From positions 175,310 to 239,309 of the forward strand of contig CAUYUJ010015498.1 in NCBI GenBank assembly GCA_963575745.1: a DNA stretch of 64,000 nt. Direction: 5' to 3'. Under the pieces are notes generated by a model, which worked only from the letters and a program-made list of their open reading frames with translations, ran no database searches and was not told the DNA's origin. Positions within the stretch are counted from its first letter, which is position 1. Each line of letters opens with the position of its first letter. This document shows, one piece after another, positions 42,670 through 52,942 of the stretch. Source of the DNA: Prorocentrum cordatum. Its lineage: Eukaryota > Sar > Dinophyceae > Prorocentrales > Prorocentraceae. Position numbers and translations under genes: made by a program.

Positions 42670-43392
42670 GCGCGCGCACCCACACACACAGACACACAAA
42701 CACACACACAGCAACGCGCGCACGCACGCACGCACGCACCCACAAACGCACAAACGCACACACGCACGCACACACACGCAACCACAATCACACACACACA
42801 CACGCACAGACGCGCACACGCAACGCACACACACACACACGCCCGCACACATACATACATACATACACACACGCACACACACACACACGCACACACACAA
42901 ACACACACGCACGCACACGCACGAACGCGCACACACACACAACTTAACACACACACACACACACAAACACGCACGCGCATGAACACACACACACACACGC
43001 ATTCACAGACACACAGGCACACATGCACACACGCGCCCACACAGATGCCACACACATGCCGCACACACACACGAACACACACACACACACCCACATGCAC
43101 GCGCACACGCACACGCACACGGCACGCGCAGACGCACGCGCATCGGCACAGACACGCACACACACAAACACACACACACACACGCGCGCGCACGAACACT
43201 CACGCGCACACGCGCACACACGACACACGGACGCACTCACTCACACACCCACACACACTCACGCACGCGCACACGTGCACACACACGCACGCACGCCCAC
43301 GCATACGCAAACGCACGCACCCATACGCACGCACATGCGCATACACACTCACACGCACCCACACACACACACACGCAAACACGCACACACAA

Positions 43393-43425
<33 letters not shown>

Positions 43426-43435
43426 CGCGCACATT
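42090..43435. repeat. CA/CG dinucleotide tract, about 1.35 kb
   Basis: CACA, CACG and ACGC units with rare insertions, a CTCTCT patch at 42510-42538 and ATAC units at 42850-42865. Open in all plus frames as His/Thr and minus frames as Cys/Val, giving frames up to 497 codons that are not genes. Confidence 0.97.
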
Positions 43436-43554
43436 TTTTTGCGTCGGCGGCTAGGCAAGGGGCGTCTGCGCTGGCGATGGGATGCCTAAGCGGGGATGCC
43501 GTTAACATCGCAGTGTGCACCCATGCAAGAGGAAGAGAGGGGGGATGGCGCGGC

Positions 43555-43682
43555 CGAACACACGCACACACACGCACACACACACACACACGCACACGCA
43601 CACGCACACACACACACATGTACACACACACACGCAAGCACACACACACACACACACGCACACACACACACACACACACGCA

Positions 43683-43714
<32 letters not shown>

Positions 43715-43748
43715 CGCAAGCACACACACACACACACACGCAAGCACA
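43555..43748. repeat. CA dinucleotide tract
   Basis: CA units with CG changes; separated from the previous tract by 120 bp of unique sequence. Confidence 0.95.
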
Positions 43749-43751
43749 CCA

Positions 43752-43773
43752 TCCGTAGCCATGCTTGCTCAAG
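43752..43773 (+). other. Relict spliced-leader sequence
   Basis: After T at 43752, CCGTAGCCATGCTTGCTCAA plus G matches 18 of 21 SL bases without indels. As at 40646 it follows a CA tract directly. The downstream ~120 nt could be a 5' mRNA part and is cut by the MITE at 43895; a weak 85-codon frame follows at 44176. Confidence 0.65.
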
Positions 43774-43894
43774 TCTGCCTGGGCGCCCAGGCGGGCGCCG
43801 CGCCGTGCCTCTCTCCTGCTGCTTCTGCTGTCCTCTGCAGTCGCGCCTGCTGTCTCGGCCTCTTCTTGTGTGCGTTGTCGATGTTGCACTGATC

Positions 43895-44055
43895 TTAAGT
43901 CGGGCCTGTCCCCCTACAGGGAGATTTTCGACGAAAAATAAAAGAATATTCAAAAAATACTCCAAGATGGTCAACAAATACTTTAAAAATTGTCACCAGA
44001 CTATTTTTCGACTATTTTTGAATATTCCTCCTGTAGAGGGACGGGCCCGACTTAA
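43895..44055. mobile_element. TTAA-flanked MITE, 161 bp, AT-rich interior
   Basis: TTAAGTCGGGCCTGTCCCCC (left) and ...AGGGACGGGCCCGACTTAA (right) are inverted over 26 bp with 2 mismatches. The interior is AT-rich with GAATATTC words, unlike its GC-rich surroundings. TTAA at both ends recalls piggyBac-type targets, though the palindromic ends make this ambiguous. Confidence 0.75.
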
Positions 44056-44728
44056 CACCGATCATGCATATGATTGCCCATCACTCCACCTGTCCCTTCC
44101 TTGCCGCTCCGCAGTCGACGGAGATACTGACTTGGCCTGCCTTCCTCAAGCGATCTCAGGGCTCTTGCATGCTCTGTGCAGCCTTCTGATTCCTTCAGGA
44201 TGTGGATCGGTGGAGGTGGGGAAGCGAAGGAACGACTTCACGGTGCTTGCACGCTTGTCGCTCAGCTGGTGCGTTCTGTGACTGACGGGGTGGCACGGCA
44301 CAACTTGGCGCCGCCTCGCTTCCTTGTCAACGTCGCGGTTTTGGGGGAGGTCATGAGTCATGGCTTACAAAGGGGTGGGAGGTATCTCGTCTTCCCGTTC
44401 CGCCGCTCCTGGCCTACCATGCCCACTGCTTAGCAGCTATACAGCTTCGTTCAGAGGGAAGGGCACGTCTCAATGCCCGAGTAAATGTCGGTGAGCCCGT
44501 GACGTATGCTCTCACCGGGCAGTGTGGCTTTGGCAGGCTCTCTCGCTCCACACCTTTTTCCATCAGGGTGCGCGTTGCCGCATGCCTGTCTCGTGTCCGC
44601 GTCCGCGCGGGCAGCCTGACGCTTCGGGCCCGTGCGATCCAGCAGAATGCCCAAGAAAAAAGAAGGGAGAGGACCTCCTCCCCTCCGTCTCCTCCCCGAT
44701 AGCTTTGAACAATAAAAAACGCTGTAGA
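44056..44728. other. Unassigned; weak frame at 44176-44433
   Basis: The plus frame 44176-44433 (85 codons; ACTLVAQLVRSVTDGVA, PPRFLVNVAVLGEVMS) is protein-like but short and of no known family. It may be the body of the retrocopied mRNA headed by the SL relic at 43752. Confidence 0.3.
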
Positions 44729-44892
44729 TATAAACTTTGGGCGCTCCGCGCGGATCTCTTGCATCTGCGCCGAACCCCCCCCTCCTGGCGCGCCGGCGCG
44801 CGGAGCGCGCCAGCGGTGCTGGAGGCGCCGCCGGGGGGGGCCCAGCGCGGATCCAAGCAATCCGCGCGGAGCGCCCAATGCTGATGCTTATG
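44729..44892. mobile_element. MITE family C, copy 4
   Basis: TATAAACTTTGGGCGCTCCG and GAGCGCCCAATGCTGATGCT as ends; interior GGCGCGCCGGCGCGCGGAGC. Confidence 0.8.
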
Positions 44893-45285
44893 GCGCTCTT
44901 TTCCGTCGACGACTGCCGCTGCCGCCGTCGCCGACGACGACAGCGACGGCGGCAGCGGATGCGGCGACGGCCAGGACGGCACCGACGGGCGGTTGTGGCG
45001 GCGGCGTCCAGCCGCCGCGGCGGCGGCGCCCCCCTGCGGCTCGGAGGGGCCTGCGGGCTCCGCCCCGTCGGGCACGCCGGGGCGCAGGCGGCTGGAGGGG
45101 GCGGCCCACTCGGAGGCCTCCCAGCTGGGGTGGGAGCAGGTGGGGTCGGAGGATCGCGTCGCACCGTCGAGGCATGGCCGATGCATCAACGATGTATCGG
45201 CGAAGTTGCGCGACGCCTGGGCGACGTCGGCGTAGAGAGAGAAACTTATGGGGCTCCACGCCGAGTCGGGGATCTACGGGCCCAG
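44893..45285. other. No feature recognised
   Basis: Very GC-rich DNA with CCG/GGC runs; no supported gene. Confidence 0.4.
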
Positions 45286-45289
45286 GGTC

Positions 45290-45425
45290 CATCCAGACCT
45301 GGGTCGGTCAGGCCATACAGGATCCTGCGCCCGAGCGCGGGCCAGAGTGCCCCTGGCGTTGCAGGATCCTGCAAGATCAGGCGCTCTGACTGACCCCCGT
45401 TTGCACTGACCCCCGTCTCTTCGAC
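45290..45425. repeat. Palindrome-rich repeat P, copy 2
   Basis: GGGTCGGTCAGGCC, GTTGCAGGATCCTGCAAGAT, GGCGCTCTGACTGACCCCCG and GTTTGCACTGACCCCCGTCT, as at 25515-25690. Confidence 0.7.
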
Positions 45426-45429
45426 TGCT

Positions 45430-45595
45430 CGCAAGAGTGACCCTGGGAAAGAGTAACCTTTGGTGCGCGACTTTTTGGGGGCCGCGGGGGGACCAAACCT
45501 GGGCGCGCAAGCAGCTGCTACTGCCTGGTATTTAGCCGTCTGGGGGCCCATCTGTGCCCGCACCAAAGGTCACTCCGGCGAAAGGTCACTCTTAC
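45430..45595. mobile_element. MITE family D, copy 2
   Basis: CGCAAGAGTGACCCTGGGAA and ...AAAGGTCACTCTTAC as ends, with the inner pair AACCTTTGGTGCG / GCACCAAAGGT. It lies between repeat P copy 2 and the foldback at 45627. Confidence 0.8.
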
Positions 45596-45626
45596 GTCTA
45601 ATCGATCTCTTTCGGACGCCCGAAAT

Positions 45627-45807
45627 GGGTACCGAAAAGATGGGCACAATGCCCAACAACAACCGTTGTCCAAAGCCCACGGCGGCCGCTGCTGGGCAGG
45701 CGGCCTTCTGCCTCCAGGGGACCACGCCCGCGGCGACGCCGACAGGGAGCCATGCTCAAAACGAGCAAGACATGCTGCTGGTCTTTGTGCCCATTTTGTC
45801 CGTACCC
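45627..45807. mobile_element. Foldback element, 181 bp
   Basis: GGGTACCGAAAAGATGGGCA and TGCCCATTTTGTCCGTACCC are inverted with about 3 mismatches. Confidence 0.65.
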
Positions 45808-45809
45808 TA

Positions 45810-45918
45810 GGGGTCCCAAAAATATACACCACCACCACCTCCCTCCCCGCCTCCCTCTCGCTGGAAAGGAGAGAAAGGAAGAATCGACGTGGTGGTGGTG
45901 TATATTCTTTGGGTCCCC
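45810..45918. repeat. Inverted repeat, 30-bp arms
   Basis: GGGGTCCCAAAAATATACAC + CACCACCACC and its inverse GTGGTGGTGGTGTATATTCT + TTGGGTCCCC; starts 2 bp after the foldback at 45627, so the two may be one compound element. Confidence 0.7.
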
Positions 45919-45974
45919 ATACCCACTTGGATCGTCCCGATCTCCTGAGCCCCGATCGAGTCGGAGATCTGCTA

Positions 45975-46175
45975 ACCCGGGTCAATCAGATCCAGGTCAG
46001 CAGGAAACCCACAAACTGTAACGCAGGAAAAAAACCTGCAACGCAGGTCTTCGCAAACCCGGGTCAGCCCATGGGCGCGGCCGCCTCGCGGCTACGAGCG
46101 GCCAGAGGGGGTCTTCGCAAGATCCTGCAGGACCCGGTGCCCTGGCTGACCCCCGCTTTGCATCGACCCGCGTCT
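45975..46175. repeat. Palindrome-rich repeat P, copy 3
   Basis: AACCCGGGTCAATCAGATCC, TCTTCGCAAACCCGGGTCAG, GCAAGATCCTGCAGGACCC and TTTGCATCGACCCGCGTCTC. Confidence 0.65.
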
Positions 46176-46461
46176 CTCCCGGGCTCCGAGCGAGCCGCAT
46201 CGCCGATGCACCCGAGGTGGGGCGCGATCGTCCGAGCCCAGCCGCTCCGACCCCGTCCGAGCAGCCTGGGCCCCGCGGGCCGGGGGGGGAGGGGGCGTCG
46301 GGCCCGCCCCTGCTCCCAAGGGGGGGGGGCGCCCTCGAGCCAGCAGGGGGGCGGGGGGCGGGCGACGACGCCCGCCAAGCAGGCCGGCGGCGCAGGCGAT
46401 GACGACGGCCGCGCAGGATGGAGGGGAAGGCGACGACGACGGCGCCGACGGCGGCGGCGGC

Positions 46462-46663
46462 TGCCTGTCTCGCTCTCCCTCTCGCTCTCTCTCTCTCTCT
46501 CGCTCTCTCACTCTTTCCATCTGCCTCTTTCGTTGTGTCCGCCTCTGTGTCTCTCTCTCTCTCTCTCGCTCTGTCTCTGTCTCTGTCTCTCTCTTTCTCC
46601 CTCTCTCTTTTTCCATTTCTGTCTCTCTGTCTCTCTGTCTCTCTGTCTCTCTGTCTCTCTGTC

Positions 46664-46754
<91 letters not shown>

Positions 46755-46795
46755 TTCTCTTTCTCTCTCCCTCTCTCTGTCTCTTTCCCCAGTCT
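46462..46795. repeat. (TC)n and (TCTG)n tract
   Basis: CT/TCTC units to 46620, CTGTCTCT units, then a nearly pure TGTC/GTCT run 46668-46753. The Leu/Ser/Cys/Val frames across it are artefacts. Confidence 0.95.
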
Positions 46796-46933
46796 CGGCT
46801 CGAGTGTTTTGCTCAGAGCGAGCCTAGACGCCAAGCGCCCCGCATCCATCCTGGGCCTCTCGAAACTGGAGACGGCCTATACCAGGCCGTGCCAGATTGG
46901 CTTCACATCCATTTTTTCAGTACACGCGCGTGC

Positions 46934-47261
46934 AATGGCCCCGAAAGGTTGTCGCAGTGCGCCCTCTGCACCACGGCAGCGCAAGTTCTCCAGGCGACCT
47001 AAACACATCGACGGGACACACGCCTCAATCGGAAGGGACTCTGCGCCGCCACATTCCAGAGCAGTGGTGGTGTCGACCAGGCAGGTCGCTGCATACAACG
47101 AGTTCGCTCACAAACATCTCGCCGATCTCGACACAGTTTACCACCAGCTGCACTCCGACCCACGTAGACTCAGGGACTGGGAATGTGCATGGAAAACAAA
47201 ATCGCCTACGCCATGCTACACTAACTCCTGCACGCAAACAAAGAAAGGCCTTCAACCTTGA
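46934..47261 (+). CDS. Hypothetical open frame, possible exon or retro-fragment
   Basis: From ATG 46934 the frame reads MAPKGCRSAPSAPRQRKFSR..., then VVVSTRQVAAYNEFAHKHLA and LDTVYHQLHSDPRRLRDWEC, and stops after 108 codons. This part is protein-like, unlike the TC tract through which the same frame stays open upstream. The basic start and helical-looking middle suit a small basic or nucleic-acid-binding protein, but no family is recognised. Confidence 0.3.
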
Positions 47262-47644
47262 CCCACCACCAGTAGGGGCAACGGTCGACGCCGATGCCCA
47301 CCAGGGCAAAGGCAGAGCCCCTTCTCATCAATCTGGATGCGCACCATTGGGCCGCCCCTGCTGCCACCACGCCCGTCAGAGAGGGCGGCGGGACGTCGTG
47401 CGCCAGCAGCATGTCATTCCAAGCGCTGGAGGCAGGCGAGTGCCTGCCACGGCATACCCGCACACGAGACAAACCTTTAGCGCTCGAAGTCCCGGAAGCC
47501 ATCAACACACACACACACACAACCCAAGGAAATCCCACCAACTCTCTGGGCGCAGGTCTAGGAAACTTTTCTCTTCCAGCCCCCTTTTTCATCCTTCGGG
47601 GAACGGTTCACCCCTTCCCGTTCCCCCCCCCCCTGGACTTGAAC
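47262..47644. other. No feature recognised
   Basis: Unassigned; short (AC)n at 47506-47521 and a 10-C run near 47623. Confidence 0.4.
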
Positions 47645-48290
47645 GGGGGTGGTCGCCGGTACTTGGAGCGTCCAAGATTGCACAAGATGGCCTCAGAGAA
47701 TGCAATATTGCCTCCAAGATGGCTCCAGATGGCGAAGGTCGCCGAAAATGGCTTCAATGATGCCCCAAGAGGGTCAAAGACCGCCTCAAGACAACCCCAA
47801 GTGCCCAAAACGCTTTCCAAGGAGGCCCCCCCAGCGACCGACACCCTTCAAACGCCGCATGAAAATCATGTCGTTGGCTTCCTCGCCGTTTCGCTTCCGA
47901 TGGCCATCTGAGGCCTCGAGATGGCTCCGAAGAGGGCCCCGGGAGGGGCCCGGGGGGGGCCCGAGACGGGCCAGAGCCCCACCACGGGCCCAAGAGCGCT
48001 CCCAAGAGCGCCCCAAGAGGCCATTCGAAGCACTCCAGAAGGCCCAGACTATAAGCGAAGCCCTCCTCTCGTCGCATCGACGTCTTCCAAGATGGCTCCA
48101 CGGGCGTCCCTCGCGCCCCCCAGGGCGCCCCAAGATAGCCCCGAGAGGCGCCCAGACGGCCTCGGGGGGCGTCCAAAAGGCCTCCAGGAGGCTCCCAATA
48201 GACCCCCAAGAGACCTCAAAAGGATCACCGACACACCCAAGATGCTCAACGACGGCCCTCGGCACGCCAAGATGCCCCCCCCCCCCGTGG
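47645..48290. repeat. Degenerate CCAAGATGGC/CCCAAGA repeat array
   Basis: Phrases AAGATGGC(C/T)TC, CCAAGAG(G/C)G and CCGAGA.G recur every 20-40 bp over 640 bp. Smaller relatives lie at 2140-2450, 3765-3945 and 53565-53640. Confidence 0.6.
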
Positions 48291-48460
48291 AGGAGAAAAA
48301 TGGACCTATTTGACGACATGCGTGTCTTGCGTTTGATGGAGCTGTATCGATGAACATCACGATTTGAAAACAACGACGATGTTTGTTTTGACGGCGATAT
48401 AGGCCCGCAGTCACAGAAGTGCAGTAGGTAAGTAAAGTGCATGCGCCACAGAGGTGAAGC

Positions 48461-50080
48461 TTATAGCGCCGATGCTGGGCGCTTGCGAATAGTTTTTGCA
48501 TTCGTCGGCAGGCTCGCCAGATCCACCGACTCGCCTGCTTCTACTGAGCGGCACATAAGAGGTGAAAACTTGAATGGCGTCTCTGCGACGAGGAACATGG
48601 CAAATTTGGCCAGCAGGTCGCGCTCCTCAAATGTGAGCGTCAGGTCGCCGTGGCAGTTAGCCACACATCCAACGAACAACTTTGCCAACCTTGCTGCAGT
48701 AGCGACGCATAAGGCATGCCGCTGAGTCTGGTAGACTACATTCCTATAAAATGCTTGTAACTGTTTATGGAAAGCCTCGTTCCGAGTCGTGCCAAACATA
48801 ATTTCTATGGCGGGGTTGTTAGCCACGTACTTACAGAAATTCCGAATGTACCCCAATTCCTGTACAGTCGTTGCGTGCTCGAGGCTGCTCAGCACTGTTG
48901 CTTTCTTACCTGTACTTCGGCGCGTCGCATCTGGATGCGTTGCGCAGATGGCAGCCAAATCATCTACGAAATCTGACATGGAGTCGTACGGTTTCGCCAC
49001 AAAGCTGTCGCTTTGGATGCGCTTGTACAAGCGGCGCGCGACCGACTCACTCATATCCGCAATCTTCGCGGCAAGTTCAGACGGCCCGTTGCGGCCAGAG
49101 CTGCGTTCATAGTATCGGCTCCTGCCAAAACCACCCAATCGCAACTTCGCTAGGCACCTGCGGATGTTCGAAGAGAACACAGTTGTCTTCTCGTTTGTTG
49201 CCTGCTCGACTTTGAGGGCAATGTGTAGCAAGTCCTTGCTGGCGCATTTCAAATTCGGAAATGCGGTTCGCAATCGCGCGCGCTGGTCCAGCGACGCGGG
49301 GTAATCCGAACGCACCATCTCCACTTGATCAGCATCCTCCCCACGAACAGCATCTCGGAGAGCACGCGCCTGATGCACTGGGTCTTCCGAGCTGGCACCG
49401 TGGATATTTAATATGCTGTCGAGGCATTGGACGGTGATGCGCACTCGCAATGGATCGCGGCCGCCCTCTGCTGCGACGTCTCGTTTCTGCCCGTGAGGCA
49501 CTTGGTACAACGCAGACATCAAAGACTAGTAGAATCCATCCACGCCCAAGACTCGAACGTCACATGCGGCGCGGCAGCGATCCACAGCGCGCCGAATGCA
49601 CAAGTGCTCTGATATCCTCTCGTTCAGGGTGTGATAAAATGCGCGGCCCGTCGGAAGCAAATGCGACTGGCGTCCTGATTGGGCGCTGAGAAACGCAATA
49701 ACCCGCCCCGTTGCCCCCTTCGTCGCCGGATGCACAACGGCGGCGAGGTAGGCGTTCAAGAAAGCGTCGGTGCAAAAGAACTTGTCGGATACCTGATGGT
49801 GCTTGGCGCAGTCGACCGTCAGGATGTACCTCGTGCGCGTCAGATCCAACAGGATTGTAATTGCCTTGTCCAAGCGCTGGCAATCGCGCGTCAACTGGGC
49901 TTTCATATGCTCCCACGATGGGCTCTCCTCCAACTGAACTCGGATGCCGACTGCGCAGCTGTTCGCCAAGTTCCCCGCTGTGATATTTCCACTGCGGCCG
50001 CACAGCTCATTAAAGCGGGCATTGAGTGCAATCTGGTTCCACTGGAAGGGAGCCTCCAGCAAGGCCCGAATAGGCCCAAA
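48461..50080 (-). pseudogene. DDE transposase-like gene with one in-frame TAG
   Basis: One minus frame runs from about 50080 to the stop at 48461 (about 540 codons), broken only by a TAG at 49526-49528. The first part includes RYILTVDCAKHHQVSDKFFC and ends in VLGVDGFY just before the stop. The second opens SLMSALYQVPHGQKRD, then DYPASLDQ...FPNLKCASKDLLH (Asp ~97 of this part) and FGTTRNEAFHKQLQAFYRN (Glu ~249). An Asp in VDGFY, an Asp in a D..H motif and a Glu in GT..NE..H are spaced as in RNase H-fold (DDE) transposases of the Mutator/KDZ broad type; the class is an inference. Composition is ordinary, unlike the flanks. Upstream, another frame (RFRNLRDINNDLGLFGP) may be a frameshifted N-terminus. 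No terminal repeats were found. Single stop: recent decay, or readthrough. Confidence 0.6.
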
Positions 50081-50124
50081 TCATTATTGATGTCCCGAAG
50101 GTTTCGAAATCTTTCCGCATTCTC

Positions 50125-50290
50125 GCGAGCATCCTCCTCATCATCATCATCAGCAGCATCAACATCAGCATCAGCATCAGCATCATCATCATCATCATCA
50201 CCATCATCATTATCGTCATCATCGTCCTCATCCTCTTCCTGCTCCTCCACCTCCTCCTCATCCTGCTCCTCATCATCATCCTCACCCTCA
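50125..50290. repeat. (ATC)n/(TCC)n tract
   Basis: CATCAT units with AGC, then CTCCTC and ATCATC; poly-Asp/Glu and poly-Met on minus, poly-Ser on plus. Confidence 0.9.
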
Positions 50291-50697
50291 TCCTCCGACG
50301 ACGTTGTGACGAGGGTGGAGGCCCCGTTGTGACGAGGGTGGAACGACCCCTCCCCGAGAGGAGGACGAGGAAATTTTCGTCGTTCTCGGCCTCTGGAGGC
50401 CGTCTTCGGGCTCCGGGTCCGTCAAAAATCGATCCTGAGTGTAAAGCTGCACCGGATGGATCCCAGGATCGGTCCGGGGATCGATTCTGAGCCGATTTCG
50501 GTCGTCATCGTGGGAAGAGGAGGGGGAGGAGGCGAGAGGGCGAACAGTCTCACGCCGCGCGGGTTCGCACGCTGTACGTGCAGCGTGGCACGCAGGAGCG
50601 CGAGCGCTGGTCGGGACGCGCACGAGAGCGGGCGTGCACTGCCTGCGCGCGGAGGTGCGGGAAGCAGCCATGACGTCGAGCGGGGGCGGCGAGCGGG
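50291..50697. other. No feature recognised
   Basis: GTTGTGACGAGGGTGGA is duplicated at 50303 and 50326. No supported gene. Confidence 0.4.
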
Positions 50698-50723
50698 GAC
50701 GACAGCGACGACGACGACGACGC

Positions 50724-50821
<98 letters not shown>

Positions 50822-50828
50822 GCGGCGG
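50698..50828. repeat. (GAC)n/(GGC)n microsatellite
   Basis: GAC units 50715-50788, then GACGGC hexamers to 50820. Confidence 0.95.
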
Positions 50829-50934
50829 CTACGAGTGCCGCAAGGCTTGGCGCAACACCCGCACCCGTCGACGCGCGGGTGGCTCACCCTTGACCGCGGC
50901 CGCCGGCCGCTCGCCCAAGCACTCCGACGCCTCC

Positions 50935-51022
50935 TCTTCCTCATCATCCTCCTCCTCCTCTTGCTCCTCCTCCACATCCATCCTCCTCCTCCTCCTCCTC
51001 CTCCTCCTCCTCCTCCTCCTGA
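50935..51022. repeat. (TCC)n microsatellite
   Basis: TCC units with TCA and ACA interruptions. Confidence 0.9.
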
Positions 51023-51159
51023 CTCCCCCCCTGCAAAAACCTCTTGCTTCTCACGGGTGGGCCCCAAAATCAAAAAAAAAATGGCGTTAGTTTTCCCTTA
51101 TTCATAGGGGATGAATATGTGTTTGAATAGTAAGCAGGACGACGCGTACCGACAAAGTA

Positions 51160-51775
51160 GCACGAGCCCCGAAGGGTTCAGCGCTACTTCTTGGCACGAG
51201 CCCCGAAGGGTTCAGCGCCGGGTGACTGCGAGCACGAGCCCCGAAGGGTTTAGCGCCCCCAGTTGAAATAGCACGAGACCCGAAGGGTTCAGCGCTACTT
51301 CTGGCACGAGCCCCGAAGGGTTCAGCGCCGCCTGACTGCGAGCACGAGCCCCAAAGGGTTCAGCACCCCCAGTTGAAATAGCACGAGCCCCGAAGGGTTC
51401 AGCGCTACTTCTTGGCACGAGCCCCGAAGGGCTCAGCGCCGCCTGACTGCGAGCACGAGCCCCGAAGGGTTCAGCGCCCCCAGTTGAAATAGCACGAGCC
51501 CCGAAGGGTTCAGCGCTACTTCTTGGCACGAGCCCCGAAGGGTTCAGCGCCGCCTGACTGCGAGCACGAGCCCCGAAGGGTTCAGCGCCCCCACGTGAAA
51601 TAGCACGAGCCCCGAAAGGTTCAGCGTTACTTTTTGGCACGAGCCCCGAAGGGTTCAGTGCCAGGTGACTGCGAACACGAGCCCCGAAGGGTTCAGCGCC
51701 TCCAGTTGAAATAGCACGAGCCCCGAAGGGTTCATCGCTAGAGGCACGAGCCCCGAAGGGTTCAGCACCAGGTGA
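51160..51775. repeat. Higher-order tandem array (26-35 bp subunits in a ~111-bp unit)
   Basis: AGCACGAGCCCCGAAGGGTT + CAGCGC occurs about 17 times. Subunits differ in their linker: TACTTCTTGG, CGCCTGACTGCG and CCCCAGTTGAAAT follow in fixed order, so a three-subunit unit of about 110-112 bp recurs (linker CGACTGCG-type near 51217, 51327, 51437, 51550, 51659). The minus strand stays open over most of the array as a repeated Asn/Pro/Ser/Gly and Glu/Pro/Phe/Gly/Ala peptide. Confidence 0.9.
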
Positions 51776-51855
51776 CTGCCCTCCTTCTCCTCCTCCTCCT
51801 CCGCCTCCTCTTCCTCCTCCTCCTCCTCCCCCTCCTCCTCCTCGTCCTGTCCACT

Positions 51856-51995
51856 CATGTTGAGCGGATTCGCCCAACCCTTGAAGGACCCCCTTGTGTG
51901 CACTAAGCTCTGCGACTCGTGCTCCTCCTACTCCCGCGCCAGCCCTCATGTTGAACGGATTCGCCCAAGCCTTGAAGGTCCCCCTTGCGCACGAG
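51856..51995. repeat. ~45-bp direct repeat, two copies
   Basis: CTCATGTTGA(G/A)CGGATTCGCCCAA followed by CCTTGAAGG.CCCCCTTG occurs at 51856 and 51946. Confidence 0.8.
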
Positions 51996-52164
51996 ATGTT
52001 CATCATTTTCCTCTCCCTGCTTCCCCCCCATCCTGCTCCTCATATTCCCCTCCTTCTCCTCCTCCTCCTCCTCCTCCTCTCCCTCTTCTTTCTCATCAAA
52101 AAACACAACGAAAAACAAAAAACAACAACATCCTTCGCAAAAGGAACCATGATGTCACTGGCAC

Positions 52165-52846
52165 TAACGAAATCCTCCACAAAAAGGAGTTCTATTGAAA
52201 TCTTCCCCAAAGGGAAGTCGATTCTAACCCTCTACACTAGAAATCCTTTTGTAATCCTCCACAAAAGGAATCCTTTTGTAATCCCCCACGAAAGGAATTC
52301 CATTGAAATCCTCTACAAAAGGAGTCCTATTGTAATCCTCTACAAAAAGAATTCTATTGAAATCCCCCACAAAAGGAATTCTCTTGAAATCCTTTACACT
52401 AGGAATCATGTTGTAATCCTTCACACAAGGAATCCTATTGTAATCCCTTACAAATGGAATCCCATTGTAATCCTGAAATTCCAAATTCCCAAGTACTTCG
52501 GGATTTTCTTTGTTTTTTTTTTTGTTCATCGCCTTGGTTTTGGCTGTCCAGGCACAGGGAAGCTTTGTTTCCAGGAATTCAAAAAAATGTTTTTGTTTTT
52601 TTTTGTTTTTTTTTTTTTGGTTCTCCGCTTTGGTTTTTGCTGTCCAGGCACAAGGAAGCTCAAGGTCGATGAAGATCGAAAACCACATATTTTCGCGATT
52701 TGGCTCCATGGGAATATACTGGCTGGCCCTAACCTCCCTGTGCCTGGACAGCAAAAACAAACGCGGGGAACAAAAAACAAATTTTTGGAAACCCTGAAAA
52801 CGGAGCTTCACTGTGCCTGGGCAGCCAAAACCAAGGCGAGGAGCAA

Positions 52847-52942
<96 letters not shown>

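Noticed and set aside
39985-43750. CRISPR-like or centromere array
   Set aside because: No spacer-repeat pattern; it is a dinucleotide tract with unique islands.
42265-43758. 497-codon plus frame rich in His and Thr
   Set aside because: It is a translation of the CA/CG tract, open in all frames; no protein features.
45666-47261. 531-codon plus frame as a single gene
   Set aside because: Most of it is TC/TCTG tract and repeat P; only the last ~108 codons look protein-like and are listed separately.
49526-49528. Stop-codon reassignment
   Set aside because: TAG and TGA both interrupt decayed frames here (54251 TGA, 55766 TAG, 33683 TGATGA), always in mobile-element remains; ordinary decay explains this.
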